Shown: positions 17,336-25,649, numbered from the stretch's first letter. The stretch: 64,000 bases of DNA from Micromonospora peucetia (GCF_900091625.1 NZ_FMIC01000002.1:6882001-6946000), one strand, 5' to 3'. The notes: generated by a model from the sequence alone, not told the origin. Translations and numbers: made by a program.

Positions 17336-18214
17336 TCAGTCGTCCGGGATGTTCCAGGCGGTGGAGCGGATGACCACCGCCCGCTCGTTGCTGATCGAGA
17401 CGACCTCGATCAGCACCATCCGCCAGTCGTCGCGCCGCTCCCGGGCCTGGGTGTAGTTCGTGTGGATGCAGAGCCAGCCGCCCTTGCGCAACGGCACCTC
17501 GTCCTCATCGGCGATGGGCGCGGCGCGGATCGCGTCCCAGCATTCCTGGGGCTTCATGCCGGCGCGCGCCGCCTCGCTACCCCGTACCCCGGACCGGAGC
17601 TGGATGTACGGCGCCCCCGCCTGGCAATCCGCCTCCAGCGCGAACTCCGCGCCGTTGAAGCCGACGTTCGCGCGCGGCTCGTCAAGGTCCACGTACATCT
17701 CCGACGAGCAGTCCGCCGGCTTGAGAGTCAGGCTCTGCGCCTCGTAGCTCGTCTTGTAGACGGTCTGTGGGTTCAACTCTGGGGGTTCGCCCGGCGAACG
17801 CGGCGTGTCCCCCGGCTCGCCACTTCCGCCGGGTGCGGGCTCCGACCCCGCCGGCGTCGGCGACGAGGACGCCCCGGAGTCGCCAGGCTCGGCGGGGGGC
17901 GCGGTGAGCGGCGAGCGGGCCGACGCGATGTCCCGAGCGGTACGCGCCTGGTCGAGTGCGCGCCAGGAGACGGCAGCGGACCCGAGGGCGGCCAGCAGGG
18001 CCAGGCAGGCGATGCCGATCACGAGTACGCCGAACCGGTTGGCCCCCGGGCCGCCCCGCTGGGGCCCGGCGGGGCGCCCCGGAGGCGGTCCGGGCGGCGG
18101 CGGGACCCCGGCGCCACCCGCCGGCGGGACGGGAGGCGTCGATCCGTGCTGCTGCGACGCAGCAGGGTTCGGCGGAGACGGAGACGAATCCCGCTGGTTG
18201 TCGGGCTGATTCAT
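17336..18214 (-). CDS. Single-pass membrane protein with proline-rich N-terminus, unknown
   Basis: A 292-residue protein. Residues 1-60 are a Pro/Gly/Gln-rich cytoplasmic region, then comes a membrane helix (FGVLVIGIACLALLAALGS), a short Ser/Pro/Glu-rich linker, and an outside domain of about 140 residues. That domain has conserved-looking cysteines (LKPADCSSEMYVDLD, ALEADCQAG, GGWLCIHTNY). The ATG at 18214 is chosen over an upstream TTG because AGGAGGTGG lies just before it. The outside domain is not recognised. A divergent gene at 18408 also encodes a membrane-anchored protein of similar layout, so the 193-nt gap likely holds two promoters. Confidence 0.8.
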   Translation of the reverse strand: MNQPDNQRDSSPSPPNPAASQQHGSTPPVPPAGGAGVPPPPGPPPGRPAGPQRGGPGANRFGVLVIGIACLALLAALGSAAVSWRALDQARTARDIASARSPLTAPPAEPGDSGASSSPTPAGSEPAPGGSGEPGDTPRSPGEPPELNPQTVYKTSYEAQSLTLKPADCSSEMYVDLDEPRANVGFNGAEFALEADCQAGAPYIQLRSGVRGSEAARAGMKPQECWDAIRAAPIADEDEVPLRKGGWLCIHTNYTQARERRDDWRMVLIEVVSISNERAVVIRSTAWNIPDD

Positions 18215-18407
18215 GCCCACCACCTCCTGCAATGGCAGAGATCAATTAGAAAGGGTTGGGCCGGCAGTTCCCGGCAACCAGAATCGGCACGGTATCAGGA
18301 ACTCGCCACGGCCTGGGGCAGAGTATTCTTCGCCGACGCGACGGCGACGATGACCGTCACAATCTGCGCCGCGCTTAGGCGGCCACAGCGGAGGGACAAT
18401 TGCGGAC

Positions 18408-19097
18408 ATGACGAGTTCCGGTCAGGCACCGACGCCGCCTCGGGACGGAGGACCGTGGGCGGCCCGCCTCGCGTGGTTAGCCGCGACAGGCGCCATGCTG
18501 GGGGTGCTGATCGCCTCGCTCGCGTTCGCGCGGGACGTCTTCGACTGGCAGGTCGGGGCGGAGACCGCAGCCCCGTCCGCCACACCGACCGGCGTGCCGG
18601 TGGCGGACTCGTCGACCGGTTCGGGGCCGGCCAGCAGCCCGCAGTCCGCTCCGTCGGCGGCGGTCCGATTGGACACGCTGCCGGTCGAGGCCGGTGCGGC
18701 CAACCTCGTCAAACTGCCACGGCCACTGGCAGATCGCCCCGAATACGAGCGGGCGATCGTGATCGGTTGTCCGACAAACGCCGGGGCGGATAATCAGCGG
18801 GAGGTCGCCTTCCGGGTGCAGCGTCGTTTCCTCGACCTGAACGCGACCGTCCGGCCGCACTTCCCGTCGCCGGATGACCGCGAGGGTGTGGTGATCGTCC
18901 ATGCGCAGGTGGCAATCCGCAATGCCGACGGCACCGTATCCCGGGTGAACCGGGGGCAGCAGTTCGACGCGCGCATGGACACCCCTCGCGGACTCGTCGC
19001 GGACCTCGACGGCGCCGACGAGTTGATCCTGCGGGTCGAATGTGAGTTCCCCGGCGGATCGGTTGTCTTCACCGACGCCACCGTCAGCCGAGGCTAA
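18408..19097 (+). CDS. Membrane-anchored protein of unknown function (NPCBM-like outside domain possible)
   Basis: A 229-residue protein with a short cytoplasmic N-terminus, one membrane helix (LAWLAATGAMLGVLIASLAF), a Ser/Thr/Pro linker and a beta-rich outside domain (ERAIVIGCPTNAGADNQREV, GVVIVHAQVAIRNADGT, LILRVECEFPGGSVVFTDA). The two cysteines could form a disulfide outside the cell. The repeated beta-strand pattern and terminal ADELILRVECE resemble NPCBM/galactose-binding-like folds, but this is a weak match. It is divergent from another single-pass protein gene. The ribosome binding site is weak (GGAGGG about 15 nt before the ATG). Confidence 0.75.
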   Translation: MTSSGQAPTPPRDGGPWAARLAWLAATGAMLGVLIASLAFARDVFDWQVGAETAAPSATPTGVPVADSSTGSGPASSPQSAPSAAVRLDTLPVEAGAANLVKLPRPLADRPEYERAIVIGCPTNAGADNQREVAFRVQRRFLDLNATVRPHFPSPDDREGVVIVHAQVAIRNADGTVSRVNRGQQFDARMDTPRGLVADLDGADELILRVECEFPGGSVVFTDATVSRG

Positions 19098-19540
19098 CCG
19101 ACCAGATCAGTCGCGGGGTCTGCGGGGAGCAGGATCCGGCGCACCACCGGCGAGTACCGCACGTACCGGCCGCCGGCGTGCGGCGCCGCCGTGAATCGCT
19201 CCGGCAGGTCGTCGCAATCGGGTCGTTTCGGCCGCCAGCGCAGCAGGGCCAGCGCGAACACGGCTTACGAGGCGGCGTTGACGGCGAAGAACGGTGGCGA
19301 CGCCGGCCCGGGCGACCAGCACGCCGGCCACGGCGGGTCCGACCGCGCGGGCCAGGTTCACGCTAATCGACCCGAGCGCCGAGGCCGATACGAGCTAGGA
19401 CCGGGGCACCAACTCGGGGATGCTCGCCTGCCAGGCCGACAGAGTCAGCGCCTGACCGACGCCGAGCGCGAAGATGTGGGTGAACAGCAGCGCCGGCGGC
19501 ATCCGGTCGGCAGCCGTGGACGCGGCGGCGCCGTCGGGCG
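19094..19540 (-). pseudogene. Decayed MFS transporter (EntS/DUF894-like) fragment
   Basis: The minus strand encodes recognisable MFS pieces: LLFTHIFALGVGQALTLSAW, QASIPELVPRS, then SVNLARAVGPAVAGVLVARA, and after a frame change AVFALALLRWRPKRP. The reading frame is broken by TAG at 19395-19397, TAA at 19265-19267 and a one-base shift near 19289. N- and C-terminal thirds are missing. The order of motifs matches enterobactin-exporter-like MFS proteins (helices 5-7 region). Several independent lesions make a sequencing error unlikely; it is a true relic. Confidence 0.78.
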
Positions 19541-19620
19541 AATCGGCGGGAGCACGCACCGACGGGTGCGTACCCCGGCCGCCCTGCTCCGGTCGGACGA
19601 ACGTGCCCGGACACGCGGAC

Positions 19621-19646
19621 GGGCCGCCGGGTGAACCCGGCGGCCC
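19621..19646 (-). terminator. Hairpin downstream of the serine protease gene
   Basis: GGGCCGCCGGG and CCCGGCGGCCC form an 11-bp perfect stem with a 4-nt TGAA loop, 17 nt after the protease stop. It is well placed for rho-independent termination without a clear U-tract. Confidence 0.65.
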
Positions 19647-19662
19647 GCTGAGGTGCGATCGA

Positions 19663-20712
19663 TCAGAAGATGCTGACGCCGTAGCGGCTCAGCGCCTCAC
19701 CGACCGGCTGGAAGAAGGTGGTGCCGCCGGTGGTGCAGTTGCCGCTGCCGCCGGAGGTCAGGCCCAGGGCGATGGTGCCGCTGAACAGCGAGCCACCGCT
19801 GTCGCCCGGCTGGGCGCAGACGTTGGTGCGGATCATGCCGGAGACCGAGCCCTCGGCGTAGTTCACCGTGGCGTTGAGCCCGGTGACCGAGCCGCTGCGC
19901 AGGCCGGTGGTGCTGCCGGAGCGCTGCACCGACTGGCCGACGTAGGCGTTGCCGGCGGCGGTGATGTCCCGGAAGCTGCCGTTGTAGAGGGAGACGTTGC
20001 CGGCCGCGTTGGCGGAGTTGTTGTGCCGCACGATGCCGTAGTCGTTGCCCGGGAAGCTGGTGCCGGTGCGGGTGCCGAGCAGGCTGGTCTGACCGGAGTT
20101 GCTGTACCAGCTGGACGAGATGTTGGTGCAGTGCCCGGCGGTCAGGAAGTAGTAGGTGCTGCCGCTGCGGACGTTGAAGCCCAGGGAGCAGCGACCGCCG
20201 CCACCGGCGTAGATGGCCTGGCCACCGGAGATCCGGGTGCTGAACACGCCAGCCTCGGCCTCGATCCGGATCGCGCCGTTCATCTTCGCGGCGGCGGCCT
20301 TGACGCGCTCCAGCTTGGCGCCGGTGACGGTGCTGTCGACGGAGACGACGACCTGGTTGGTGGCCGGGTCGGTCCACCAGGCGGTGCCGGGGATCTTGGC
20401 GGAGCGGTCCAGCTCCGAGGTGGCCCGGGCCAGCTCGCCGGCGCCGCGCTTGACGAACTTCGGGGTGGCGCCGGCGGCGCTGACCTGGCGGGCGGCGAGC
20501 GCGTCGGTCACGGCGACGACCATCTTGCCGTTGGCGTCGGCGTACGTGCCGGCGGACCGGTCGCCGAGGCGCTCGGCCAGGCCGGCGGCGGCGTCCGGCG
20601 AGGCGAACGAGGGGGCGGCCTGGGCGGGTGCGCCGATCAGCGAGCCGGCGACCATGGCACCGGCAGCGGCGATGACGGCGGCACGACGGAGCGAGGACCT
20701 CGTGGGTCGCAT
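19663..20712 (-). CDS. Secreted trypsin-like serine protease, streptogrisin/alpha-lytic type (S1E)
   Basis: A 349-residue preproenzyme. The signal peptide is at residues 1-33 ([17 protein letters not shown]). The propeptide of about 130 residues resembles the alpha-lytic protease prodomain, and the mature domain begins near the region around [14 protein letters not shown]. The catalytic triad is visible: His in LTAGHC, Asp in GNDYGIVRH, Ser in [12 protein letters not shown]. Paired cysteines match the S1E disulfides. The ATG at 20712 follows CTGGAGG and fits the signal peptide; a longer in-frame start is not needed. It is divergent from the SGNH hydrolase and is followed by a hairpin. Function: extracellular protein degradation. 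Confidence 0.94.
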   Translation of the reverse strand: MRPTRSSLRRAAVIAAAGAMVAGSLIGAPAQAAPSFASPDAAAGLAERLGDRSAGTYADANGKMVVAVTDALAARQVSAAGATPKFVKRGAGELARATSELDRSAKIPGTAWWTDPATNQVVVSVDSTVTGAKLERVKAAAAKMNGAIRIEAEAGVFSTRISGGQAIYAGGGGRCSLGFNVRSGSTYYFLTAGHCTNISSSWYSNSGQTSLLGTRTGTSFPGNDYGIVRHNNSANAAGNVSLYNGSFRDITAAGNAYVGQSVQRSGSTTGLRSGSVTGLNATVNYAEGSVSGMIRTNVCAQPGDSGGSLFSGTIALGLTSGGSGNCTTGGTTFFQPVGEALSRYGVSIF

Positions 20713-20967
20713 GTAACGAACCTCCAGGGAGGGGATGTCGGGCCCTCGCCAGGGAGACAAGGGCCTTGATCAGCCCGGCCGATCTGGGGGAACCGGTCGA
20801 GCAAAGTGAAGTATTCACATACTTAAGTTCGTATGCAAGACCCGACTTTGTCCTTTTCGCCCCGGCTGCGGTGGCCACCTGCCGGAAACATTGTGGACAC
20901 TGATGTACGTCTATACGCTCGGTCCACCGTCCCACCACCACCCGGCAACCGCGATCCGGAGGCCACC

Positions 20968-21798
20968 ATGAAATCCGTCCGACGGCTGCTCGTCCCCCTC
21001 GCCGCCCTCGCCGCCCTCGTCCTGCCGGCCGCCGCCCCGGCCGCCGCGGATCCCGGCCCACCCCCGAACTCGATGGCCAGTCTCGGCGACTCCATCACCC
21101 GCGGCTTCAACGCCTGCGGCTGGTACGTCGACTGCACCTCCCGGTCCTTCAGCACCGGAGACAACTCCACGGTCAACAGCCAGTACCTGCGCATCCGCGC
21201 GACCAACGCGGCCATCAACGGGCGCAACCACAACGACGCGCGCAGCGGAGCGAAGTCCGCCGACATGCCCGGTCAGGCCAGCACCGCCGTCAGCCAGGGC
21301 GTCGACTACGTCACCATGCTGATCGGCGCCAACGACGCGTGCACCGGCACGGAGGCGGCGATGACGCCGGTGGCCACCTACCGCGCCAACATCGACGCCG
21401 CGCTCGACCGCCTCAAGACCGGGCTGCCCACCGCCCGGGTGCAGCTGATCAGCGTGCCGGACATCCACCGGCTCTGGTCCGTCGGCAAGGGCAGCGGCAG
21501 CGCCCGCTCCGCCTGGTCCCTGTTCAGCGTCTGCCAGTCGATGCTGGCCAACCCGACTTCGACGGCGCAGGCGGACGTGGATCGGCGCGACCGGGTACGC
21601 CAGCGGGTCGTCGGCTACAACACGCAGCTCGCCCAGGCCTGTGCCGCGTACGGGCCGAACTGCGACTTCGACGACAACGCCGTGTTCGGCTACCCGTTCA
21701 CCCTCAGCCAGCTCTCCACCTGGGACTACTTCCACCCGAACGCCTCTGGGCAGCAGGTCCTGGCGAACGCCTCGTACGCCGCCGGTTTCGGCTGGTAG
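20968..21798 (+). CDS. Secreted SGNH/GDSL-type lipase or esterase
   Basis: A 276-residue secreted hydrolase. Signal peptide residues 1-27 (LVPLAALAALVLPAAAPAAA). Block I with the nucleophile is MASLGDSITRG, the oxyanion-hole Asn is in MLIGANDACTG, and the terminal Asp-His pair is in TWDYFHPNASGQQ. Six cysteines suggest three disulfides, as in Streptomyces-type SGNH lipases. The ATG at 20968 is preceded by CCGGAGGCCACC. A possible promoter with TATACG lies near 20910. A hairpin terminator follows. The substrate (lipid or carbohydrate ester) cannot be told from sequence. Confidence 0.92.
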   Translation: MKSVRRLLVPLAALAALVLPAAAPAAADPGPPPNSMASLGDSITRGFNACGWYVDCTSRSFSTGDNSTVNSQYLRIRATNAAINGRNHNDARSGAKSADMPGQASTAVSQGVDYVTMLIGANDACTGTEAAMTPVATYRANIDAALDRLKTGLPTARVQLISVPDIHRLWSVGKGSGSARSAWSLFSVCQSMLANPTSTAQADVDRRDRVRQRVVGYNTQLAQACAAYGPNCDFDDNAVFGYPFTLSQLSTWDYFHPNASGQQVLANASYAAGFGW

Positions 21799-21808
21799 CG
21801 GGCCGGCC

Positions 21809-21839
21809 GACGCGCGGACGGCAACCCCGTCCGCGCGTC
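21809..21839 (+). terminator. Hairpin downstream of the SGNH hydrolase gene
   Basis: GACGCGCGGACGG and CCGTCCGCGCGTC make a perfect 13-bp stem with a 5-nt loop, 10 nt after the stop codon. Confidence 0.7.
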
Positions 21840-21976
21840 GCTGCCACGCCGAGCCTCGGCCACCCGGACCTGACGCCGACCGAGCCGCTGCCGCGCCGCA
21901 CCGGCGGCCGGTCCCGGACCGGTCGACCTGCCGGCAGCGCGCTCACCCGGTGCGGGCCCCGGCTGCGGCACCACGC

Positions 21977-22453
21977 TCACCCGGTGCGGCGGCGCGCCCC
22001 GGGTCCCGGCTGCGGCACCACGTCGCGCGGCCGGGCCACCTCGTGCCCGCGCTCGCAGCGCAGCGCGACGCGGACCTCGGCACCGCAGTCGCGGTGGGTG
22101 ACCGTCAGCGGTGAGCCCTCCGGATCGGCCAGGTAGCGGTCCCCCCAGCCGAGGACGGCGACCAGCACCGGCCAGAGGTCGAGGCCCATCTCGGTCAGCC
22201 GGTACTCGTGGCGCACCCGGCTGCCCGGCTCCCGATATGGCTCGCGCCGCAGCACGCCACGCTCCACCAGCATCGCCAGCCGGTTGGTGAGCACCTGCCG
22301 GGGGACGCCGGTACGCACGCGCATGTCGTCGAAGCGGCGGACGCCGTTGAAGACCTCGCGCAGGACCACCAGGGTCCACCGCTCGCCGAGGATCTCCATC
22401 GCCCGGCCGATGGTGCAGTTCTCCACCGACCAGTCCAGTGCCGCGGGTCTCAT
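21977..22453 (-). CDS. HxlR-family winged-helix transcriptional regulator
   Basis: A 158-residue regulator with the HxlR signature: VENCTIGRAMEILGERWTLV, helix-turn-helix region RRFDDMRVRTGVPRQVLTNR, wing YREPGSRVRHEYRLTEMG and the terminal helix LWPVLVAVLGWGDRYL. A cysteine sits near residue 10 in the usual HxlR position, and a CxxH-like C-terminal tail (HRDCGAEVRVALRCERGHE) is present. The ATG at 22453 is chosen because TGGAG lies upstream and the family starts just before this motif. It is divergent from a thioesterase gene with 56 nt between starts, which suggests it controls that gene. The effector is unknown. Confidence 0.9.
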   Translation of the reverse strand: MRPAALDWSVENCTIGRAMEILGERWTLVVLREVFNGVRRFDDMRVRTGVPRQVLTNRLAMLVERGVLRREPYREPGSRVRHEYRLTEMGLDLWPVLVAVLGWGDRYLADPEGSPLTVTHRDCGAEVRVALRCERGHEVARPRDVVPQPGPGARRRTG

Positions 22454-22474
22454 GCGCTCCAGGCTAGGTCCGAT

Positions 22475-22506
22475 TGACAGACTCAGCAATGCACTGACAG
22501 GCTGAG
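22475..22506. promoter_or_regulatory. Direct-repeat operator candidate between hxlR-like and thioesterase genes
   Basis: TGACAGACTCAG at 22475-22486 and TGACAGGCTGAG at 22495-22506 match at 10 of 12 positions and are offset by exactly 20 bp, about two helical turns. The pair lies in the 56-nt gap between the divergent starts, where the dimeric HxlR protein would be expected to bind. Confidence 0.55.
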
Positions 22507-22509
22507 TCC

Positions 22510-23025
22510 ATGACGCAGATGCAGGATCCGGTGCGCAGCCGCACCTTCTCGTGGTCCGACCCGGGCATCAACGCCGCGCACGTCGGCCGTCGCGGCGGCC
22601 TGGAGCTGATGCGCGCGATGATCGCCGGGGAGCTGGCGGCGCCGCCCATCATGCACCTGGTCGACATCTCCCGGATGGAGGCCGACGAGGGGTGGGTGGC
22701 CGTCGAACTGGTCCCCCAGGAGTTCCACTACAACCCGCTCGGCACCGTGCACGGCGGGGTCATCTCCACCCTGTTGGACACCGCCGCCGCGTGCGCGGTG
22801 CACACCACCCTGCCGGCCGGGATCGGCTACACCTCACTGGACCTGAACGTGAAGTTCCTGCGCCCGGTCACCGTCGCGAGCGGCACCCTGCGCTGCGAGG
22901 GCACCGTACTCCAACGCGGCCGACGCACCGCCCTCGCCGAGGCGAAGCTGCTCGACGCGAAGTCCCGCCTCATCGCCCACGCCACCTCGACCTGCCTCCT
23001 CTTCCCCCTCGACCAACCCACCTGA
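22510..23025 (+). CDS. PaaI-type hotdog-fold thioesterase
   Basis: A 171-residue hotdog protein. The active-site region is YNPLGTVHGGVISTLLDTAA, with the catalytic acid in LLDTA and the conserved HGG. The strand YTSLDLNVKFLRPV and later IAHATSTCLLFP complete the fold. Such enzymes hydrolyse acyl-CoA thioesters, often phenylacetyl or medium-chain acyl groups. The length is about 30 residues longer at the N-terminus than PaaI, as in actinobacterial members. Its position opposite an HxlR regulator suggests inducible expression. The ATG has only a weak ribosome binding site. Confidence 0.88.
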   Translation: MTQMQDPVRSRTFSWSDPGINAAHVGRRGGLELMRAMIAGELAAPPIMHLVDISRMEADEGWVAVELVPQEFHYNPLGTVHGGVISTLLDTAAACAVHTTLPAGIGYTSLDLNVKFLRPVTVASGTLRCEGTVLQRGRRTALAEAKLLDAKSRLIAHATSTCLLFPLDQPT

Positions 23026-23036
23026 CCACCCCCACA

Positions 23037-23088
23037 CCCCTCGCGCCCCGCCCTCTCCCTCGCCCCTCGCGCCCCGCCCTCTCCTTCG
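23037..23088. repeat. 26-bp tandem duplication
   Basis: Two adjacent 26-bp copies (23037-23062 and 23063-23088) of a C-rich unit beginning CCCCTCGCGCCCCGCCCTCT differ at one base. They lie directly before the 69-bp palindromic element. Confidence 0.8.
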
Positions 23089-23089
23089 C

Positions 23090-23158
23090 CGATCTTGCAC
23101 TTTCGGCCCCCGAAAGGCGGTGATTGCGGCTTTCGTCCGGGCAGCAAGTGCAAGATCG
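23090..23158. repeat. 69-bp palindromic intergenic element, copy A
   Basis: Perfect 13-bp terminal arms CGATCTTGCACTT and AAGTGCAAGATCG enclose 43 nt that contain a second inverted repeat (CGAAAG...CTTTCG). The element lies between convergent thioesterase and desaturase genes and is followed by a strongly G-rich tract (23158-23230). Copy B at 28696-28764 has the same length and is about 80% identical in the opposite orientation. Confidence 0.85.
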
Positions 23159-23318
23159 CGGGGCGGGCGGGGCGGGCGGGGCAGGGGCGGGGCGAACGAG
23201 GGCGGGAGGGCGGGGCGGGGGTGGGAGAGACGCTTCGGGTGTGGTCGTCGTCGAGAGAGCCAGCGGCGGCCACGCCCGGAGCCCCGGCGGCCGGGAGGCC
23301 AGCGGGTCAGCCAGCGGG

Positions 23319-24251
23319 TCAGCGGGCGGCGCGGCGGGCGTCGCGGGCGTCGCGCTTCTCCTCGAAGCGGGCGGCGGCACGCTCCAGGTCGTCGAGGTGG
23401 GCGGCGACCTGGTCGCGGGCGACCTCGCCGTCGGCATCGAGCCCGGTCACGTTGAAGACGTCCCATTGGCGCAGCACCGGCGCCACCACCTCGTCGCGGT
23501 GCTGGCGCAGGTCGTAGATGCCGGCGAGGGCGATCGCCACGGACTTGCGGGCGAAACCGTCGATGCCGTTGCCGGGCATCTGGAAGTCGGCCACCACGTC
23601 GGCGACCGCCCGCATCGCCTGGCTGGGCGCCAACTCGAAGGCCGCGGCCAGCAGGTTGCGGTAGAAGACCATGTGCAGGTTCTCGTCGGCCGCGACGCGG
23701 GCCAGCAGCGCCTCGCACGCCGGGTCGCCGGTGACCCGACCGGTATTGCGGTGCGAGATCCGGGTGGCCAACTCCTGGAACGAGACGTACGCCAGGGAGT
23801 GCAGCACCTCGTCGTCGTGCACGTTGGCGTAGCCGGCGGACATGTGCGTCATCCGGGCCCGCTCCAGCGCCACCGGGTCGACCGCCCGGGTGACGGTCAG
23901 GTAGTCGCGGATGGCGGTGCCGTGCCGCCCCTCCTCGGCGGTCCACCGGTGCACCCAGGTGCCCCAGGCGCCGTCCCGGCCGAACAGGGTAGCGATCTCG
24001 TGGTGGTACGAGGGCAGGTTGTCCTCGGTCAGCAGGTTGACGATCAGCGCGGTGCGGGCCACCTCGGGGATCGTCGAGTCACTGGCCGACCACGCCTCGC
24101 CGCCCAGCGGCCCGTCGAAGGTGCGTCCCTCGCTCCACGGCACGTACTCGTGCGGGAACCACTCCTTGGCGACGGCCAGGTGCCGGTCGAGGTTCTTCTC
24201 CACGACGGGCTCCAGCTCGCGGAGCAGGGCGGTCTGGCTGAGTGTGGTCAC
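23319..24251 (-). CDS. Acyl-ACP desaturase (ferritin-like diiron, DesA family)
   Basis: A 310-residue soluble diiron enzyme that introduces a double bond into acyl-ACP or acyl-CoA chains. Iron ligands are visible as EDNLPSYHHEI, WTAEEGRHG (ExxRH) and VAADENLHMVF (DExxH). This fits the stearoyl-ACP desaturase/mycobacterial DesA1-DesA2 type, not the membrane-bound type. The ATG at 24251 begins MTTLSQTALLRELEP. The C-terminus is rich in Arg/Ala. A perfect 29-bp operator sits 10 nt upstream of the start, so transcription is probably repressed by a dimeric regulator sensing fatty acid status. Confidence 0.92.
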   Translation of the reverse strand: MTTLSQTALLRELEPVVEKNLDRHLAVAKEWFPHEYVPWSEGRTFDGPLGGEAWSASDSTIPEVARTALIVNLLTEDNLPSYHHEIATLFGRDGAWGTWVHRWTAEEGRHGTAIRDYLTVTRAVDPVALERARMTHMSAGYANVHDDEVLHSLAYVSFQELATRISHRNTGRVTGDPACEALLARVAADENLHMVFYRNLLAAAFELAPSQAMRAVADVVADFQMPGNGIDGFARKSVAIALAGIYDLRQHRDEVVAPVLRQWDVFNVTGLDADGEVARDQVAAHLDDLERAAARFEEKRDARDARRAAR

Positions 24252-24261
24252 GACGATCTCC

Positions 24262-24290
24262 CTACGGTGGCGTAACTTACGCCACCGTAG
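24262..24290. promoter_or_regulatory. Perfect 29-bp operator upstream of the desaturase gene
   Basis: CTACGGTGGCGTAA, one central C, then TTACGCCACCGTAG: 14-bp perfect arms. It lies 10-39 nt before the desaturase ATG and 30 nt after the hisS stop. Long symmetric operators of this kind are typical of TetR-family control of fatty acid desaturases; the cognate regulator is not in the window. Confidence 0.8.
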
Positions 24291-24320
24291 GTCCGATCGT
24301 GCGTACGCGCCAGTAGCGTC

Positions 24321-25649
24321 TCAGCCGACCAGCGGCCTGAGGTCGCCCCTGGGCGGCGTCCACTCCCCCGCCGCCGCGGCGGCCTGCTCACCGGAACGGA
24401 TGTCCTTCACCTCGTCGGCCGCGCCGTCCACCCCGGGGAACCAGACGTACGGGATGCCGCGCCGCTCGGCGTAGCGGATCTGCTTGCCGAACTTCGCCGC
24501 GCTCGGCGACACCTCGGTCGGCACGCCGCGGCGGCGCAGCGCGTCGGCCACCTGGTTGCTGGCGGCGCGCTGCTCCTCGCCGGTCACCGCGACCAGCACG
24601 CAGGTCGGCACGTCCCGCGACACCGACAGCGCGCCGGCGCCGAAGAGCAGCCCCAGCAGCCGGGTCACCCCGATCGAGATGCCCACCCCCGGGAAGCGGG
24701 TGGCGCCGGCGCTGGCCAGGTTGTCGTACCGGCCGCCGGAGCAGATCGAGCCGAACCGCTCGTAGCCGACCAGCTGCGTCTCGTAGACCGTGCCGGTGTA
24801 GTAGTCCAGGCCGCGGGCGATGCGCAGGTCGGCCACGCACAGCCCCGGGGAGTGCGCGGCGGCGGTCTCCACCACCCGGACCAACTCCTCGACACCCTCG
24901 TCGAGCATCGGGTCGCTGACGCCCAGGGCGCGTACGGCGTCGGCGAAGGAGGCGTCCGGGGCGGAGATCTCCGCCAGCGCTAGAACCGCCTTGGCCTGCG
25001 CCTCGCTCGCCCCAGCCGTCCCGGCGAGCAGCTCGGCCACCTTCGCCGGGCCGATCTTGTCGAGCTTGTCCACCGCGCGCAGCGCCGCCTCGGAGTCGGT
25101 CAGCCCGATCCCCCGGTAGAAGCCCTCGCAGATCTTGCGGTTGTTGACCTGGATGCGCACCGGCGGGATCGGCAACGAACGCAGCGCGTCGCCGATCACC
25201 AGCGGCATCTCCGCCTCGTGGTGCGGGGCCAGGGTGTCCCGGTCGACGATGTCGATGTCGGCCTGGAGGAACTCGCGGTAGCGCCCCTCCTGCGGCCGCT
25301 CGCCCCGCCACACCTTCTGGATCTGGTAGCGCCGGAACGGGAACTGCAACTTGCCGGCGTTCTCCAGCACGTAACGGGCGAACGGCACGGTCAGGTCGAA
25401 GTGCAGGCCGAGCGTGTCGTCGCCGGCCGGTCCGTCGGCGTCGGCCTGCAACCGCCGGATCAGGTAGACCTCCTTGGAGGTCTCCCCCTTACGCAGCAGC
25501 TGGTCCAGCGGCTCCACCGCACGGGTCTCCAGCGGGGCGAAGCCGTACAGCTCGAAGGTGTCGCGGATCCGGTCCAGGACGAACTGCTCGATCATCCGCT
25601 GCGCGGGCGTCCACTCGGGAAAGCCGGAGATGGGCGTGGGCTTGCTCAT
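24321..25649 (-). CDS. hisS: Histidyl-tRNA synthetase
   Basis: Class II synthetase charging tRNA-His. The 442 residues contain the N-terminal SGFPEWTPAQRMIEQF, motif 2 region FRRYQIQKVWRGERPQEGRY, the HisRS-specific RGLDYYTGTVYE near residue 290, motif 3 GVGISIGVTRLLGLL, and the C-terminal anticodon-binding domain (DVPTCVLVAVTGEEQRAASN). The ATG at 25649 has GGAG further upstream. The metallo-beta-lactamase-fold gene ends 85 nt upstream on the same strand, and the pair sits near relA, an order often kept in actinobacteria. Confidence 0.96.
   Translation of the reverse strand: MSKPTPISGFPEWTPAQRMIEQFVLDRIRDTFELYGFAPLETRAVEPLDQLLRKGETSKEVYLIRRLQADADGPAGDDTLGLHFDLTVPFARYVLENAGKLQFPFRRYQIQKVWRGERPQEGRYREFLQADIDIVDRDTLAPHHEAEMPLVIGDALRSLPIPPVRIQVNNRKICEGFYRGIGLTDSEAALRAVDKLDKIGPAKVAELLAGTAGASEAQAKAVLALAEISAPDASFADAVRALGVSDPMLDEGVEELVRVVETAAAHSPGLCVADLRIARGLDYYTGTVYETQLVGYERFGSICSGGRYDNLASAGATRFPGVGISIGVTRLLGLLFGAGALSVSRDVPTCVLVAVTGEEQRAASNQVADALRRRGVPTEVSPSAAKFGKQIRYAERRGIPYVWFPGVDGAADEVKDIRSGEQAAAAAGEWTPPRGDLRPLVG

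Noticed and set aside
22551..23123. Overlapping plus frame inside the thioesterase gene
   Set aside because: Arg/His/Pro-rich shadow of the real frame, which carries the hotdog-fold motifs.
3839..25649. T-box leaders for alaS, aspS or hisS
   Set aside because: No T-box sequence or long structured leader is visible; the genes are in operons or have short gaps.
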